A stretch of DNA of 64,000 nucleotides from an uncultured Hellea sp. (GCA_938007935.1 CALLMD010000002.1:17923-81922); one strand, 5' to 3'. Numbered from the stretch's first letter, positions 1 through 8,482 are shown. Numbers and translations are program-made. Notes: a model not told the origin generated them from the sequence alone.

Positions 1-1708
1 TTTTAACATATTCGCCCGCACTGCCAAAGACGTGAATGACTTCACCTCTTTTATTGAGCAAGAACCCCGAAGGCGCATATTGCTTGACCAGCAGCTCTAA
101 AGCCTCGCTATGGGCGCGCTGAAACCTTTGAAGCGTGCCATTGCGGCCCGTCAGAAATGGGACATGTAAATCAGAAGGCCGATTTGTTTTACTATCACGC
201 GGGAGTAAAGATGTGGCTTCGAGAAGCCTTGTATCGCGTAATTTTTTGAAAATATTCCAGCGCCGATCTAGCGTATCAAACTCATCTTCTAAATTTCCGA
301 GCGACTCGCTTGGCCCTAAAAACAAGACACCGTTTACCGTTAAAGCAAAATGAAATAGAGCTAATGTTTTGCGTTGAGCTTCTTCTAGAAAATAAATTAA
401 GACATTACGGCAACTGACAATATCCATGCGCGTGAAAGGCGGATCGCGCAGTAAGTTATGCTGACTAAAGACAACTAAGCGGCGTAAATTCTGATTGATC
501 TGATAATAATCGACATGTTTTTCAAAATATCTTTCAATTTGCTCTTCACTTAACCCTTTTAAATTCTCTTTGGCGTAAATGCCTTGCGCGGCAGCGCCGA
601 GGGAGCGCTGATGAATATCCGTGGCTAGAATTTTAACATTAAGCGGCAGATTATTTTCACGCGCGTATTCAGCAAAGGCGATGGCAAAGGAATAAGCTTC
701 TTCACCGCTTGAGCACCCTGGTATCCAGACGCGTATCTGACGGTCATGGGTCATCAGCTTCCCAAGAGGGTGAATAGCGTGCTTTTCTATGGCTTCAAAA
801 GCTTTACGGTCCCGAAAAAAGGCCGTTACATCGATTAAAAGGTCAGCATATAACGCATCCAATTCTTCTGGGTCTTGTTCCAAATTTCTGGCATAGGCCT
901 CTGGCTCGCTACCAGAGAGCTGTGAGCGTCTTTCAAAACGGCGGCGCAATGTCGCCTCTTTGTAATAGCCAAAATCTGTTCCGTACTTATCTCGCATGAT
1001 ATTGAAAGCATGCTTGGCGGGATCCGCGCCAATATCCTCAAAAACCTCGCCCTCGATTGACTTACCAGCTAAGATTCGTTCGATATATGTGGGTAATTTT
1101 CCAGGCGGCGCTATTCCATCAAAATTTCCGCTTTCGATAACAGACCTTGGCATGCCATCAAATTTTGCGCTCGCAGGGGATTGCACGAGAACCTTCCCAT
1201 CCGCCTCTTTTACAAGCGCGGCCCCTCGGGTGCCGTCACTGCCTGTACCAGATAGAATTATAGCAATGGCTTTGTCTTTATACTCGACAGCCAAAGACGA
1301 AAAGAAAATATCGATGGGCAGATTAAGCTGATCGCTTTTAGGTCGAGGTGTTAATTTAAACTGCCCGTTTTCCACAATCATGTCTGAACGCGGCGGGTTA
1401 AGATAGATTGTATTGGGCTTAACAACCAGACCATCTACAACGCGTTTGATGTCCATAGATGAGTGACGCGATAAAAGCTCATCCATCATGCTTTCAAAAT
1501 CAGGTGAGAGATGCTGTATTACCGCAAAGGCTAGCCCTGAATCAACAGGCATAGAGTCAAAGAACTTTTCAAAAGGTTCTAGGCCGCCAGCTGAGGCGCC
1601 TATTGCGACCATTGGCGTTTGCGTCTGATTTTTTTTAACTGTCTTCCCAGACCGCTTACGCGTTTGGGCTTTGGGCTTTTTAGCCGCGCGACTTACTTTT
1701 TCACTCAC
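1..1708 (-). CDS. CheB-CheR fusion chemotaxis-type methylesterase/methyltransferase (partial, C-terminus outside window)
   Basis: Reading leftwards from a GTG at 1708, an open frame runs off the window edge. Residues about 33-215 are a CheB methylesterase domain: GASAGG carries the catalytic Ser, IQHLSP the His and SGTGSDGTRG the Asp. A CheR methyltransferase domain follows, with the SAM-binding GCSSGEEAYS motif and a later SCRNVLIYF motif. The visible end (YAPSGFLLNKRGEVIHVFG) looks like the start of a PAS domain. Such fusions usually go on to PAS and histidine-kinase domains and act in chemotaxis-like or stress signalling rather than in a flagellar operon. The start is chosen because the ATG just upstream meets a stop after seven codons and an AGGG sits before the GTG. 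Two response regulators lie upstream on the same strand. No receptor-type MCP is visible. Confidence 0.93.
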   Translation of the reverse strand, partial: MSEKVSRAAKKPKAQTRKRSGKTVKKNQTQTPMVAIGASAGGLEPFEKFFDSMPVDSGLAFAVIQHLSPDFESMMDELLSRHSSMDIKRVVDGLVVKPNTIYLNPPRSDMIVENGQFKLTPRPKSDQLNLPIDIFFSSLAVEYKDKAIAIILSGTGSDGTRGAALVKEADGKVLVQSPASAKFDGMPRSVIESGNFDGIAPPGKLPTYIERILAGKSIEGEVFEDIGADPAKHAFNIMRDKYGTDFGYYKEATLRRRFERRSQLSGSEPEAYARNLEQDPEELDALYADLLIDVTAFFRDRKAFEAIEKHAIHPLGKLMTHDRQIRVWIPGCSSGEEAYSFAIAFAEYARENNLPLNVKILATDIHQRSLGAAAQGIYAKENLKGLSEEQIERYFEKHVDYYQINQNLRRLVVFSQHNLLRDPPFTRMDIVSCRNVLIYFLEEAQRKTLALFHFALTVNGVLFLGPSESLGNLEDEFDTLDRRWNIFKKLRDTRLLEATSLLPRDSKTNRPSDLHVPFLTGRNGTLQRFQRAHSEALELLVKQYAPSGFLLNKRGEVIHVFGSAGEYVK

Positions 1709-1818
1709 TCTGTCCCTACCCTGCCCATAGTCAAGTATAAGCAATCTATTCTATTGTACAACAGAAATAGAAGTGGGGCGCCATCCCTTCTGAGGGAAGA
1801 CGAGACTATCTTTGTTAT

Positions 1819-2181
1819 TTATTGACCTAAAAGGCCCTCATTTATGCGTTTTTTCAAATTGAACTTATCGACAATATCGTAAACATCAAGAATCGTCTTA
1901 TCCTTCAAATAAGCCGCGTCAATATTACTAGAAATAAGTATGAGAGGAACTGTCTCTCTAATTTTCTTTAAGACCGGCACAGACTCTTTTGCTGTCAGCC
2001 CGTAATTGAGCTTATCATCTAGCAAGACAATATCCGTCTGCTGCGTCTTTAGGATAGTGATGGCTTTTTCTAGCGTCTCAGCATAGCGTAAGGTGAAGGG
2101 CTGTTTATAACAGTCTTTTAGCATGCGTTCGATTAATCGAAACTCAACAGCATCATCATCCACCAGTAAAATGTTTAACAT
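1819..2181 (-). CDS. single-domain response regulator (REC only)
   Basis: This 120-residue protein is one receiver domain. The acidic pocket is VDDDAVE near residue 8, the phospho-acceptor Asp is in IVLLDDKL, the conserved Thr/Ser is in ILISSN and the Lys is in IVDKF. There is no output domain, so it probably relays phosphate or acts by protein contact. It ends about 110 bp before the CheB-CheR gene on the same strand, and a second REC protein lies just upstream, suggesting one signalling unit. The replacement of the usual MPxxDG loop by DDKLNYGLTA is atypical but common in RECs next to hybrid kinases. The cognate kinase is not in view and may be the missing part of the CheB-CheR fusion. Confidence 0.88.
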   Translation of the reverse strand: MLNILLVDDDAVEFRLIERMLKDCYKQPFTLRYAETLEKAITILKTQQTDIVLLDDKLNYGLTAKESVPVLKKIRETVPLILISSNIDAAYLKDKTILDVYDIVDKFNLKKRINEGLLGQ

Positions 2182-2227
2182 GGAGCAGGCGTAAAGCTGT
2201 TTCTAGCTATTAGCAAGCGCTTCGCGC

Positions 2228-2617
2228 TTATGCAGCTGTACTAAAATATGAGTTTCTAATATCCGTTGCAACAAGCCGGTAATCTGACTGCTTATGCGGT
2301 TTTGTGTAAAATCCATTGGCCCCCTTTTGGGTCGCCATTTCAATATCATCTTCAGAGTGAGAGCCTGACATCATGACGACGTTAAAATCGCGCAATGTCT
2401 TATCAGACTTAATTTTATCAAGCACATCCCAACCGCTCATACCCGGCATACGAATATCAACAATGGTAAGCCTAGGTACAACGGAGCGCATGATTTCTAA
2501 TACATTTTCGCCTTGTGAGAGCTCGACGCAGCGAACACCCTCACAGGCAGATTTCACCGCAGACACAATCATGCGCCTATCAAATTCTGAATCATCGATT
2601 ACGAGTATGTTCTGCAT
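2228..2617 (-). CDS. single-domain response regulator, CheY-like
   Basis: This 129-residue receiver domain has all the standard residues: IDDSEFDRR for the acidic pair, the phospho-acceptor Asp in TIVDIRMPGMSG, Ser in VVMMSGS and Lys in YTKPHK. It lacks a DNA-binding domain. It lies 46 bp upstream of another REC-only gene, both reading towards the CheB-CheR fusion, so the three may form one phosphorelay. It is closer to canonical CheY than its neighbour. Confidence 0.9.
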   Translation of the reverse strand: MQNILVIDDSEFDRRMIVSAVKSACEGVRCVELSQGENVLEIMRSVVPRLTIVDIRMPGMSGWDVLDKIKSDKTLRDFNVVMMSGSHSEDDIEMATQKGANGFYTKPHKQSDYRLVATDIRNSYFSTAA

Positions 2618-2742
2618 AGCAGGCCGTTTCTAATGCGCCAGACCCGGCTATATATGTAGGCTACAGATTTCTAGCCGAATCTTAAGAACATGCTTACACT
2701 ACTTTGACGAGAAAAGATATAGTCAATTTCGCCCAATCAAAA

Positions 2743-2931
2743 TCACTTCAGATTGTCATTGCTGAAATTAAGGGGCGGCCTGTTTAAGTCATTACGGCCC
2801 AAAAATGCTGGTTTCGCGCTTGTTTTTGAGACAAGGTGATGTTTCGTCAAATATTTTGCAATCTTAAGCTTCTTAGAGCCCAAAATTCGATTTTGAATTA
2901 ATTTCATGCTGTTCCCCACCCATAACATCAT
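2743..2931 (-). CDS. possible small basic protein, unknown
   Basis: A 62-codon frame with a Lys-rich middle (QNRILGSKKLKIAKYL) lies alone between the response regulators and the TerB-like gene. An internal ATG at 2907 would give 54 residues. No family is recognised and no clear ribosome-binding site is seen. It is kept only because the 430-bp gap holds nothing else; it may be chance. Confidence 0.2.
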   Translation of the reverse strand: MMLWVGNSMKLIQNRILGSKKLKIAKYLTKHHLVSKTSAKPAFLGRNDLNRPPLNFSNDNLK

Positions 2932-3050
2932 TCTTGATGACTTAAGAGCCCCTTGCCAAAGCCGTGGTGAATATTAGCTGAATAAGATCATGCTCATAGC
3001 TATAGGCAGTTAAGCGCGGGCTCATTTTTTAAAAGCCGGATTTTCTAGCT

Positions 3051-3452
3051 TTATGCCAAAGTCTCATGGTTTTCAGGCAATCCCCATATCTGGGCAACCT
3101 TATATAAAAAAGCTTTCTCCTGCTCATGAAACTCTTCATCCGCGTGAGCAATAATCTGCATGATATTAAAGACGTGCTCCCGGTACAGATAGGTTTTGAG
3201 GTTTTCGGCATGGCTGAGCATATATTGCTCTCTATGGGGCGTTTTCATTTCTCGCAGAACATCTTTATAATTCTGTACGAACCAGTTGGCGATAATATCC
3301 TTGGCTCTTAGACTTTCGATATCTTCAAACAGGCCTAAAAAACCCTCAATCCTGGCAAAGAAGGCATCCATTTCAACTTTCACCACACGCTTATCAATAA
3401 GAACCATGGCGTATAGAAGGCTAAAGATACTATCTTTGATTTCAGTGTTCAT
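3051..3452 (-). CDS. TerB-like domain protein
   Basis: This 133-residue, all-helical, acidic protein has the two-part TerB/DjlA-N pattern. An N-terminal helix carries YAMVLIDKRVVKVEMDAFF, and a C-terminal repeat carries IAHADEEFHEQEKAFLYKVA, where the acidic residues correspond to the family's metal-binding sites. TerB-like proteins occur in tellurite resistance and in stress or membrane-associated complexes; the precise role here is unknown. It stands alone on the minus strand, with a divergent FAN1 remnant 210 bp away. Confidence 0.7.
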   Translation of the reverse strand: MNTEIKDSIFSLLYAMVLIDKRVVKVEMDAFFARIEGFLGLFEDIESLRAKDIIANWFVQNYKDVLREMKTPHREQYMLSHAENLKTYLYREHVFNIMQIIAHADEEFHEQEKAFLYKVAQIWGLPENHETLA

Positions 3453-3663
3453 AGTATGATGTCAAACTTTCTATTCGCGAGAATATCTCTGTTTAGGTGA
3501 TGAGATTAGCTTTATAAATTTAAGCTGTGAAGATAAATGCAATCTAAATAGGCCAGAATTTAATTTTATGTGACTCCCTCAAACAAGACGCCAATTACGG
3601 CGCTTTTATAAAGATTATTGAATTCAATAATCAAAGAATTGACTCATTACAAATGTTCTATAT

Positions 3664-4233
3664 TTGTTCTTAATCATGCAAAACTCAGTCTTACAAAAAC
3701 GCAAGCGCTCAATTGCGCGCAAATTGCCCGAGCTACCAAAATATTATTACCACACCAATTTCTGCGACATGCTTACCTTCGTTCAGACCCGTTATGGTCA
3801 TGTCTTTGAAACAGAGCATTTAAACTTTCTTCAAACTTTTCAAAACCTTCCCCATGGCGCTCAATGCCTCTACATTCGTATAGCTGGCAGAAAAGGAAAG
3901 GTATTTGACACGCATAAATTCAAATATCCTGAAATCCCTGATATTGCTTCCGCTTTGCGCGCCTTAGAACAAACAGGCTTTATGGCCTGGCCCAAAGATT
4001 ACCATTACCATGAATGTCTCCAAAGGATGACGAAGCCAGAATTGATTGCGCTTATGGCAGATCATATCTGCGCCAGCGGTTTTAAACGTTCTTGGAAAAA
4101 GGACAGACTTGTTGAGGCCGCCCTGAAACATATGCCCTTTGAACATACATCCTTGCCCTCTAATCTTATCATTCAAGGACCAATGATAATAACCCACCCC
4201 CTGATCCTGAAAATTGTGATGAGACGGAGATAG
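3664..4233 (+). pseudogene. truncated N-terminal fragment of a FAN1-type (VRR-NUC) nuclease
   Basis: Residues about 20-160 match the N-terminal part of bacterial FAN1 nucleases: LPKYYYHTNFCDMLTFV, then LPHGAQCLYIRIAGRKG, KFKYPEIPDIASALRALEQ and the SAP-like MTKPELIALM segment. Complete bacterial FAN1 proteins are about 550 residues and end in a VRR-NUC nuclease domain, which is absent here. Similarity stops near residue 160-170 (about 4150-4180), where a different open frame with coiled coil and Rhs sequence begins. The last residues (from about LIIQGPM) are therefore junction translation. FAN1 family members act in interstrand crosslink repair; this stump should lack nuclease activity. The start could also be the ATG at 3676. 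Confidence 0.75.
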
Positions 4234-4247
4234 AGACCCTGCAAGCT

Positions 4248-5258
4248 ATGCTAACAGGCGCGCAGGCGGATTTAACCACCCTACAAAGTGATCAGGCCGA
4301 GCATGAAGACACGCGAGTCTTTCGTTTGGAGCGCATTGCGCAGATGGAGGCCGAGCTAGAGACTCTGTCAGGCAAGAAGCGCGAGAAGCTAGCCGATAAA
4401 ATCACGGCTTGGACCGCCAAAATAGATAAGTTGGATGGAAAGATTGCTGATGCCGGTGCGGCTATAGCCGAGCTTGAGGCGCTGATTCAGCAGCTGGAAG
4501 CCGATATTGCCGCCGCGCAGGCTATCTGTGACGGGAGTGGCGGTTCAGGGGGCGGAGATAGTCTCTCTGGCCTGACCTTCCTGCACAGTGACCATCTGGG
4601 TCGTCCTAAATTTGCAACCAATGCGAATGGAGAGATCACATGGGATGGCGGCATAACAACACCGTTCGGCATTCAAATCACAGCGCTCGGCGCGCAGACA
4701 CAAGCCTTGATGTTCCCCGGTCAATATGAGGACGCAGAAACAACGGGCGCAGGGGTAACGCTGTCGCATAACTGGCACAGGACATATGACCCGACATTAG
4801 GGCGGTACTTGCAAAGCGACCCTATAGGACTTGCAGGCGGGCTCAATAGATATGCCTATGTCGGCGGGAATCCTGTGATGTTGGTGGACCCTACGGGAGA
4901 AATATTACCTTTGCTTGGGGTAGTATTATTTAATGTTGCTTTGGATGTTATAATTCAGACTCAAGTCGAGAAAAAATCATTACGTTGTATAAATCTAACT
5001 TCTACCTTGGTAGCTGGAACTACATCATTTATTCCAGGGTTATCGCTTAAAAAATCATTAGATGCTATAAAAGCAGCCCGAAAACTTGAAAAAAGAGCTA
5101 AAAGTATCTCCCTAGGTTTCGGAGGAGATAAGCTAAAAGATGCTACAGATGGTTTTCTTTTGACTGCGAACCTTAATGCATTAACATTTTCTGCTAGCCT
5201 AGAAATTCCGAAACTTTTACCTGAATTTACTATTGGCGATGATTGTGAGTGTCAGTAA
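4248..5258 (+). CDS. 5'-truncated Rhs protein: coiled coil, Rhs core 3' end and variable tip
   Basis: The frame is open from 4164, with the first ATG at 4248. Residues about 5-90 are a strongly predicted coiled coil (repeated AEIEEL-like heptads), then a Gly/Ser linker. The Rhs core end follows: FLHSDHLGRPKFAT, the RTYDPTLGRYLQSDPIGL signature, AYVGGNP and the closing DPTGE (codons to 4901). The 118-residue tip after DPTGE is AT-richer, begins with a hydrophobic stretch and ends DDCECQ; I recognise no toxin family in it. Complete Rhs proteins have over 1000 residues with many YD repeats and a secretion domain, all missing here. It abuts the FAN1 stump, so it looks like an orphan Rhs cassette. 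A small membrane-protein gene follows 15 bp later and may be its immunity gene. Confidence 0.72.
   Translation: MLTGAQADLTTLQSDQAEHEDTRVFRLERIAQMEAELETLSGKKREKLADKITAWTAKIDKLDGKIADAGAAIAELEALIQQLEADIAAAQAICDGSGGSGGGDSLSGLTFLHSDHLGRPKFATNANGEITWDGGITTPFGIQITALGAQTQALMFPGQYEDAETTGAGVTLSHNWHRTYDPTLGRYLQSDPIGLAGGLNRYAYVGGNPVMLVDPTGEILPLLGVVLFNVALDVIIQTQVEKKSLRCINLTSTLVAGTTSFIPGLSLKKSLDAIKAARKLEKRAKSISLGFGGDKLKDATDGFLLTANLNALTFSASLEIPKLLPEFTIGDDCECQ
4580..4901 (+). repeat. Rhs core 3'-end repeat, copy 1
   Basis: This is the first copy of a roughly 320-bp direct repeat coding for FLHSDHLGRPKFAT through DPTGE. It aligns with 5445-5766 at a constant offset of 865 bp, checked at the start, middle and end, so no net indel exists. 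Differences are mostly synonymous. The downstream tips are unrelated. Confidence 0.9.
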
Positions 5259-5273
5259 ACTCGGGAAAGCATT

Positions 5274-5414
5274 ATGTTAGAACGTGTATTAGAATTTATA
5301 ATTAGAAAGTCACCTAGCGAAAAAGCACTAGATTTCACCGTCACTATTCTTTTCATAATTTTTATGGGGCTTTTTATTGGATCAATATTTTTATTAGCAA
5401 AAATGACGTCTTGA
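5274..5414 (+). CDS. 46-residue single-pass membrane protein, possible immunity protein
   Basis: An ATG at 5274 opens 46 codons ending in TGA at 5412-5414. The product has a charged N-terminus (MLERVLEFIIRKSPSEKAL) and one strong membrane segment (TILFIIFMGLFIGSIFLL). It starts 15 bp after the stop of the first Rhs tip and ends just as the second Rhs core copy begins. In polymorphic toxin loci this position normally holds the immunity gene. No family is recognised, and the short length makes the call tentative. Confidence 0.45.
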   Translation: MLERVLEFIIRKSPSEKALDFTVTILFIIFMGLFIGSIFLLAKMTS

Positions 5415-6188
5415 TAGCAGCAACAACCTCATCACGCTCTCTTTCCTCCATGCTGATCATCTCGGACGGCCGAAATTCGCCACGGATAACGCAGGCAATA
5501 TTACATGGGATGGCGGCATCACCACGCCCTTTGGCATTCAAATCACAGCGCTCGGCGCGCAGAGCCAAGCCCTGATGTTCCCTGGTCAATATCAGGACGC
5601 AGAAACAACTGGCGCAGGCGTGAGCCTATCCCATAACTGGCACAGGACCTATGACCCGACATTAGGGCGATACTTGCAAAGCGACCCTATAGGACTTGCA
5701 GGCGGGCTGAATAGATATGCTTATGTTGGAGGGAATCCTATGGGATATGTTGATCCAACAGGAGAAGTGTTTCTTCCACCATTTACAGGTTTTGGACCGT
5801 CTATAAATTCCGCATCGGAGCAGGCTTATAATGCGCATATGTACCGCAATCTAATGAATGGAAAACTACCATGCTCACCCCCCCTCCAAATTCCAAGGAA
5901 TGGTTTGAATTACATGGTTGGGGTAAAGTGGGTTTTCACAGATTTCCTACAAACTTGAATCCTTTTTCGAATTTTGGAAATAGGAAGTTTATTAGTAGCA
6001 ATGGAATGCGGGAGGCTATTTATTCCCGCGATGGAAAGCTTGTATATCATAGAACTAATGCAGGGACCGCTAACTACGCTAGCCCTACTGATGATCCAGA
6101 AGGACATGTTCTGTATGATGTTATACCATATTTCTTATTCGGAAACGGGCCACCACTTATAGCCGCCGATTGTGGCTGTGAGATTTGA
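5407..6188 (+). pseudogene. second orphan Rhs core 3' end with a frameshifted tip
   Basis: The frame opens at 5407 without an upstream start and codes for the Rhs core end (SFLHADHLGRPKFAT ... DPTGE, ending at 5766) and then a new tip. The tip reads in frame 1 to about 5878 (EQAYNAHMYRNLMNGKLP). Coding then continues in another frame from a C7 run (5878-5884) to TGA-type stop at 6188: NSKEWFELHGWGKV, NGMREAIYSRDGKLV, NAGTANYASP, DVIPYFLFGNGPP. One extra C would join the two halves. The GTxNY...DVxPYxxxGN pattern resembles a tip domain I recall from other Rhs proteins, but I cannot name it. The only ATG in the core part is at 5575. It is either silent donor DNA for tip exchange or decayed. Confidence 0.7.
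5445..5766 (+). repeat. Rhs core 3'-end repeat, copy 2
   Basis: This is the second copy of the Rhs core end, paired with 4580-4901 at an offset of 865 bp. It ends at DPTGE, after which the tip sequence diverges fully. Confidence 0.9.
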
Positions 6189-6234
6189 TAGAACAGTGTT
6201 AAGATTACGCTCATTGAGGTAGAACTTTCGTCGA

Positions 6235-6774
6235 ATGCAAAAATTACATTTTATTATTATTGGCGCCATTGTTACTGGAACAATTATTTTACTCAATGTG
6301 ATTCCATTTCTTTTTCCTAAATATCCAGATTACCAGGATTTTATAAAAGTTTATGAATGGGGTGAAATTGAAACCAGGACAACATCGCACATAATTAATC
6401 ATAAAAGTAATTATGGTTACGTTGATACCCGTGTAGCTTATTTTCCATATCCGTTATTAAATGAAAATTGTGAGGTGGAACTATTAAATTTCGAAGTTAA
6501 ACCAACATCAGGTGTTCGTTTTGATGGGGACTTTTGGAAGGGGACTGCTGATTATTACTGGAAAAGAAGAACTCAAGAAAAACTGCCTGCCGTAGTTTCA
6601 GGCAATGGATCAAGAAAGGCAAAAATATCTGATATTGAGCTATCTATTAAAGTCAAAACAGGAACAGGTTGTAAGACGGCAGACACCATATTTAACATAA
6701 ATGAGAAGCTTGTATTAAAGATGCGCCGCCATACTTTGCTAGGATTTCTTTCCGATCTATTTCTCTCTGTCTAA
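6235..6774 (+). CDS. membrane-anchored hypothetical protein, possible Rhs immunity protein
   Basis: This 179-residue protein has an N-terminal membrane anchor (residues about 5-26, IIIGAIVTGTIILLNVIPFL) and a soluble beta-rich domain predicted outside the cytoplasm. It lies 46 bp after the second Rhs tip, on the same strand and in the same AT-rich stretch, the usual position of an immunity gene. No family is recognised. Its WGEIET...NENCEVELLNFEV pattern is loosely echoed by the lipoprotein at 7052-7564 (WGKAYV...NKNCVITVNHV), so the two could be distant homologues. This is pattern-matching by eye only. Confidence 0.55.
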   Translation: MQKLHFIIIGAIVTGTIILLNVIPFLFPKYPDYQDFIKVYEWGEIETRTTSHIINHKSNYGYVDTRVAYFPYPLLNENCEVELLNFEVKPTSGVRFDGDFWKGTADYYWKRRTQEKLPAVVSGNGSRKAKISDIELSIKVKTGTGCKTADTIFNINEKLVLKMRRHTLLGFLSDLFLSV

Positions 6775-6813
6775 ACGCTGAATCTGTCTTGAGAAAAATG
6801 TAGGTAGTATATT

Positions 6814-7171
6814 ATGGTAAAGCCTGCATACAGAGCTTTGATGATTAATGGAATACAAGATTTTATTATTCCTTATTTTGAGAATATTGGGTTCTCACTT
6901 GAACTATCTAGAAATGTGAAGGTTTTTGGGCCAGCTAAGTCCAGAGCAGTTGTTTCGTCTGCTTTGGGGATCTTGCTCCGATTTCTCAGAGGCAATAAAC
7001 GCCCAGAATAAGACACTCATTATATTATTTGCTTTCAGAGAAAATTGTGATCTATTGCATCCAGATAACAGGTTGAACCATACGAAATTCAATTTTCTTG
7101 GAAAAACTATGATCTGTTTTTTTATTCGGGCAATCGAGAAACATTTTGATGTTCAGATCATAAGGGAATGA
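6814..7171 (+). pseudogene. possible decayed ORF pair after the Rhs tips
   Basis: Two short overlapping frames, 6814-7011 (65 codons, beginning MVKPAYRALMINGIQDFIIP) and 6926-7171 (81 codons), run in succession on the plus strand. They could be one gene broken by a frameshift near 6930-7000. No family is recognised. The second frame overlaps the convergent lipoprotein gene by 120 bp, so it may be chance. Confidence 0.2.
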
Positions 7172-7564
7172 ATCCCGGTCAAATTCAAAAGGCATACCAG
7201 ACAATGAAAACTGACCAGTTTTGTATTCGCTAATGTTTTTCGTCATAGGTGAGCCATCTTTAAATGAGGGGGTTTGCTCAATCAGAAGAACGCCGCTATT
7301 TGGGTCTTTCATGGAAACGTGATTGACTGTGATGACGCAGTTTTTGTTTCGGACACTTTTCTTGTAGGACATATTAATAAGTAGGTACCCATTGCCAGTT
7401 GTTGCGCTCCTTTGGGTACCTTGTACGGTAGACATCCAGACGTAAGCTTTGCCCCAGTTGAATTTTTGCGGCTTCGTTTTATAGGCAGGTACTTTGGGTC
7501 CAGCACATCCGGCGAGACAACAGGCACAGATTAAAGCCCCGAGGGTTTGGCCAGTACGTTTCAT
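7052..7564 (-). CDS. hypothetical lipoprotein
   Basis: This 170-residue protein has a lipoprotein signal peptide (MKRTGQTLGALICACCLAGC, with lipobox LAGC at residues 17-20). The residue after Cys is Ala, which by the usual rule favours the outer membrane. The mature part is beta-rich with paired Cys (NKNC, FLDCPNKK) that could form a disulfide. No family is recognised. It converges on the Rhs-associated genes and shares low GC with them. A weak resemblance to the 6235-6774 protein suggests an immunity-related role, but this is speculative. Confidence 0.65.
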   Translation of the reverse strand: MKRTGQTLGALICACCLAGCAGPKVPAYKTKPQKFNWGKAYVWMSTVQGTQRSATTGNGYLLINMSYKKSVRNKNCVITVNHVSMKDPNSGVLLIEQTPSFKDGSPMTKNISEYKTGQFSLSGMPFEFDRDSFPYDLNIKMFLDCPNKKTDHSFSKKIEFRMVQPVIWMQ

Positions 7565-7676
7565 TTGACAATATGTTGCACGATTCTATAAACCTTCATA
7601 CAGAGAATTGCTCTCGCGAGCGACTTAAAATCGCCTCAAACAAGACACTCACATTTCAATCAAATCGAATGTGATC

Positions 7677-7970
7677 TTACTTTTTTGAGTATAACTTAGG
7701 GTTCTTAGCTTCAAGTATCGCTTGAAACTTTTCAAGTTCTGCCAGAATTTCACGATAGGTATTTTCTCCGACAATGCCTTTGATATACTCCTGCCTAGTC
7801 TCTTTTCTGAGAATTGCCCCCGCAGTAAAAATCTTACCTCCTGCAGACTCCCTTGTGCCCTGATCGCTCCAGATTTCCAGTTTGCCTTTCTTAAACTCTA
7901 AGAGATAGTTTCTACCGTCTTTCTGTGCCCGCCATGTTTTCATTTGCACATCCTTTGATCTCATTCCCAC
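7677..7970 (-). CDS. hypothetical protein of about 90 residues
   Basis: The frame gives 97 residues, or 88 if the ATG at 7943 (MKTWRAQKDGRNYLLEF) is used. It is hydrophilic, with an N-terminal beta segment and C-terminal helices (REILAELEKFQAILEAK). No signal peptide, membrane segment or known family is seen. It lies between the lipoprotein gene and the DUF6429/DUF6880 pair, pointing away from the latter. Confidence 0.45.
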   Translation of the reverse strand: MGMRSKDVQMKTWRAQKDGRNYLLEFKKGKLEIWSDQGTRESAGGKIFTAGAILRKETRQEYIKGIVGENTYREILAELEKFQAILEAKNPKLYSKK

Positions 7971-8022
7971 TCTATAGTGCGATGGTTTGATAGTTATAGC
8001 ATTTATCTAAACAACCAAACTG

Positions 8023-8053
8023 AGTGTCCTAAAATCGTCCAACTAAGGACACT
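8023..8053. repeat. inverted repeat AGTGTCCT / AGGACACT
   Basis: Two perfect 8-bp arms (8023-8030 and 8046-8053) flank a 15-nt loop. The arm sequence TAGGACAC recurs as a tandem pair at 10162 and 10174 beside the integrase gene, so it may be a recombinase-binding site marking an element edge. Alternatively it is an operator for the gene pair downstream. Confidence 0.5.
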
Positions 8054-8224
8054 GAGCTGAGGTCTGCTAAGGGGATCTTGCTACGTTTTTTATCCGATTA
8101 AAATGAGCGTGATTTTCATAATATTTCTGCTATTAAGGTGCCGGAAGAAGCTCCTGTTGTAAGGATTAATGCTCCAGCGCTTTTGACCGCTTTCGGGTCC
8201 AACAATACTAATGGGTATCACCTC

Positions 8225-8476
8225 ATGAATCAAAAACGTATTGATGACACCGTTTTGGCCCTGTTATATTTAGGACGGCATGAAATTTCTCGCATGAGCG
8301 ATGAGGTCAGAACATGGAAGACATTTGATTGGGACGCAATGAATAGGCTTTATGAGAAAGGCCTGATTGCGGATCCTGTGAATAAGAATAAAGCCGTTGC
8401 TTTTACGGACGAGGGATTAAAACAATCCGAGCGTCTGTTTCGAGAGTTGTTTGAAACGCCAGATATTGATGAGTAA
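8225..8476 (+). CDS. DUF6429 family protein
   Basis: From the ATG at 8225 the product has 83 residues and matches the DUF6429 pattern: DDTVLALLYLGRHE, then WKTFDWDAMNRLYEKGLI and a C-terminal LKQSERLFRELF helix. It looks like a small winged-helix-type helical protein. The frame extends upstream to a GTG at 8138, but those 29 residues do not fit the family. It ends 6 bp before the DUF6880 gene, with which it is probably co-transcribed. Function is unknown. Confidence 0.75.
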   Translation: MNQKRIDDTVLALLYLGRHEISRMSDEVRTWKTFDWDAMNRLYEKGLIADPVNKNKAVAFTDEGLKQSERLFRELFETPDIDE

Positions 8477-8482
8477 TATGTG

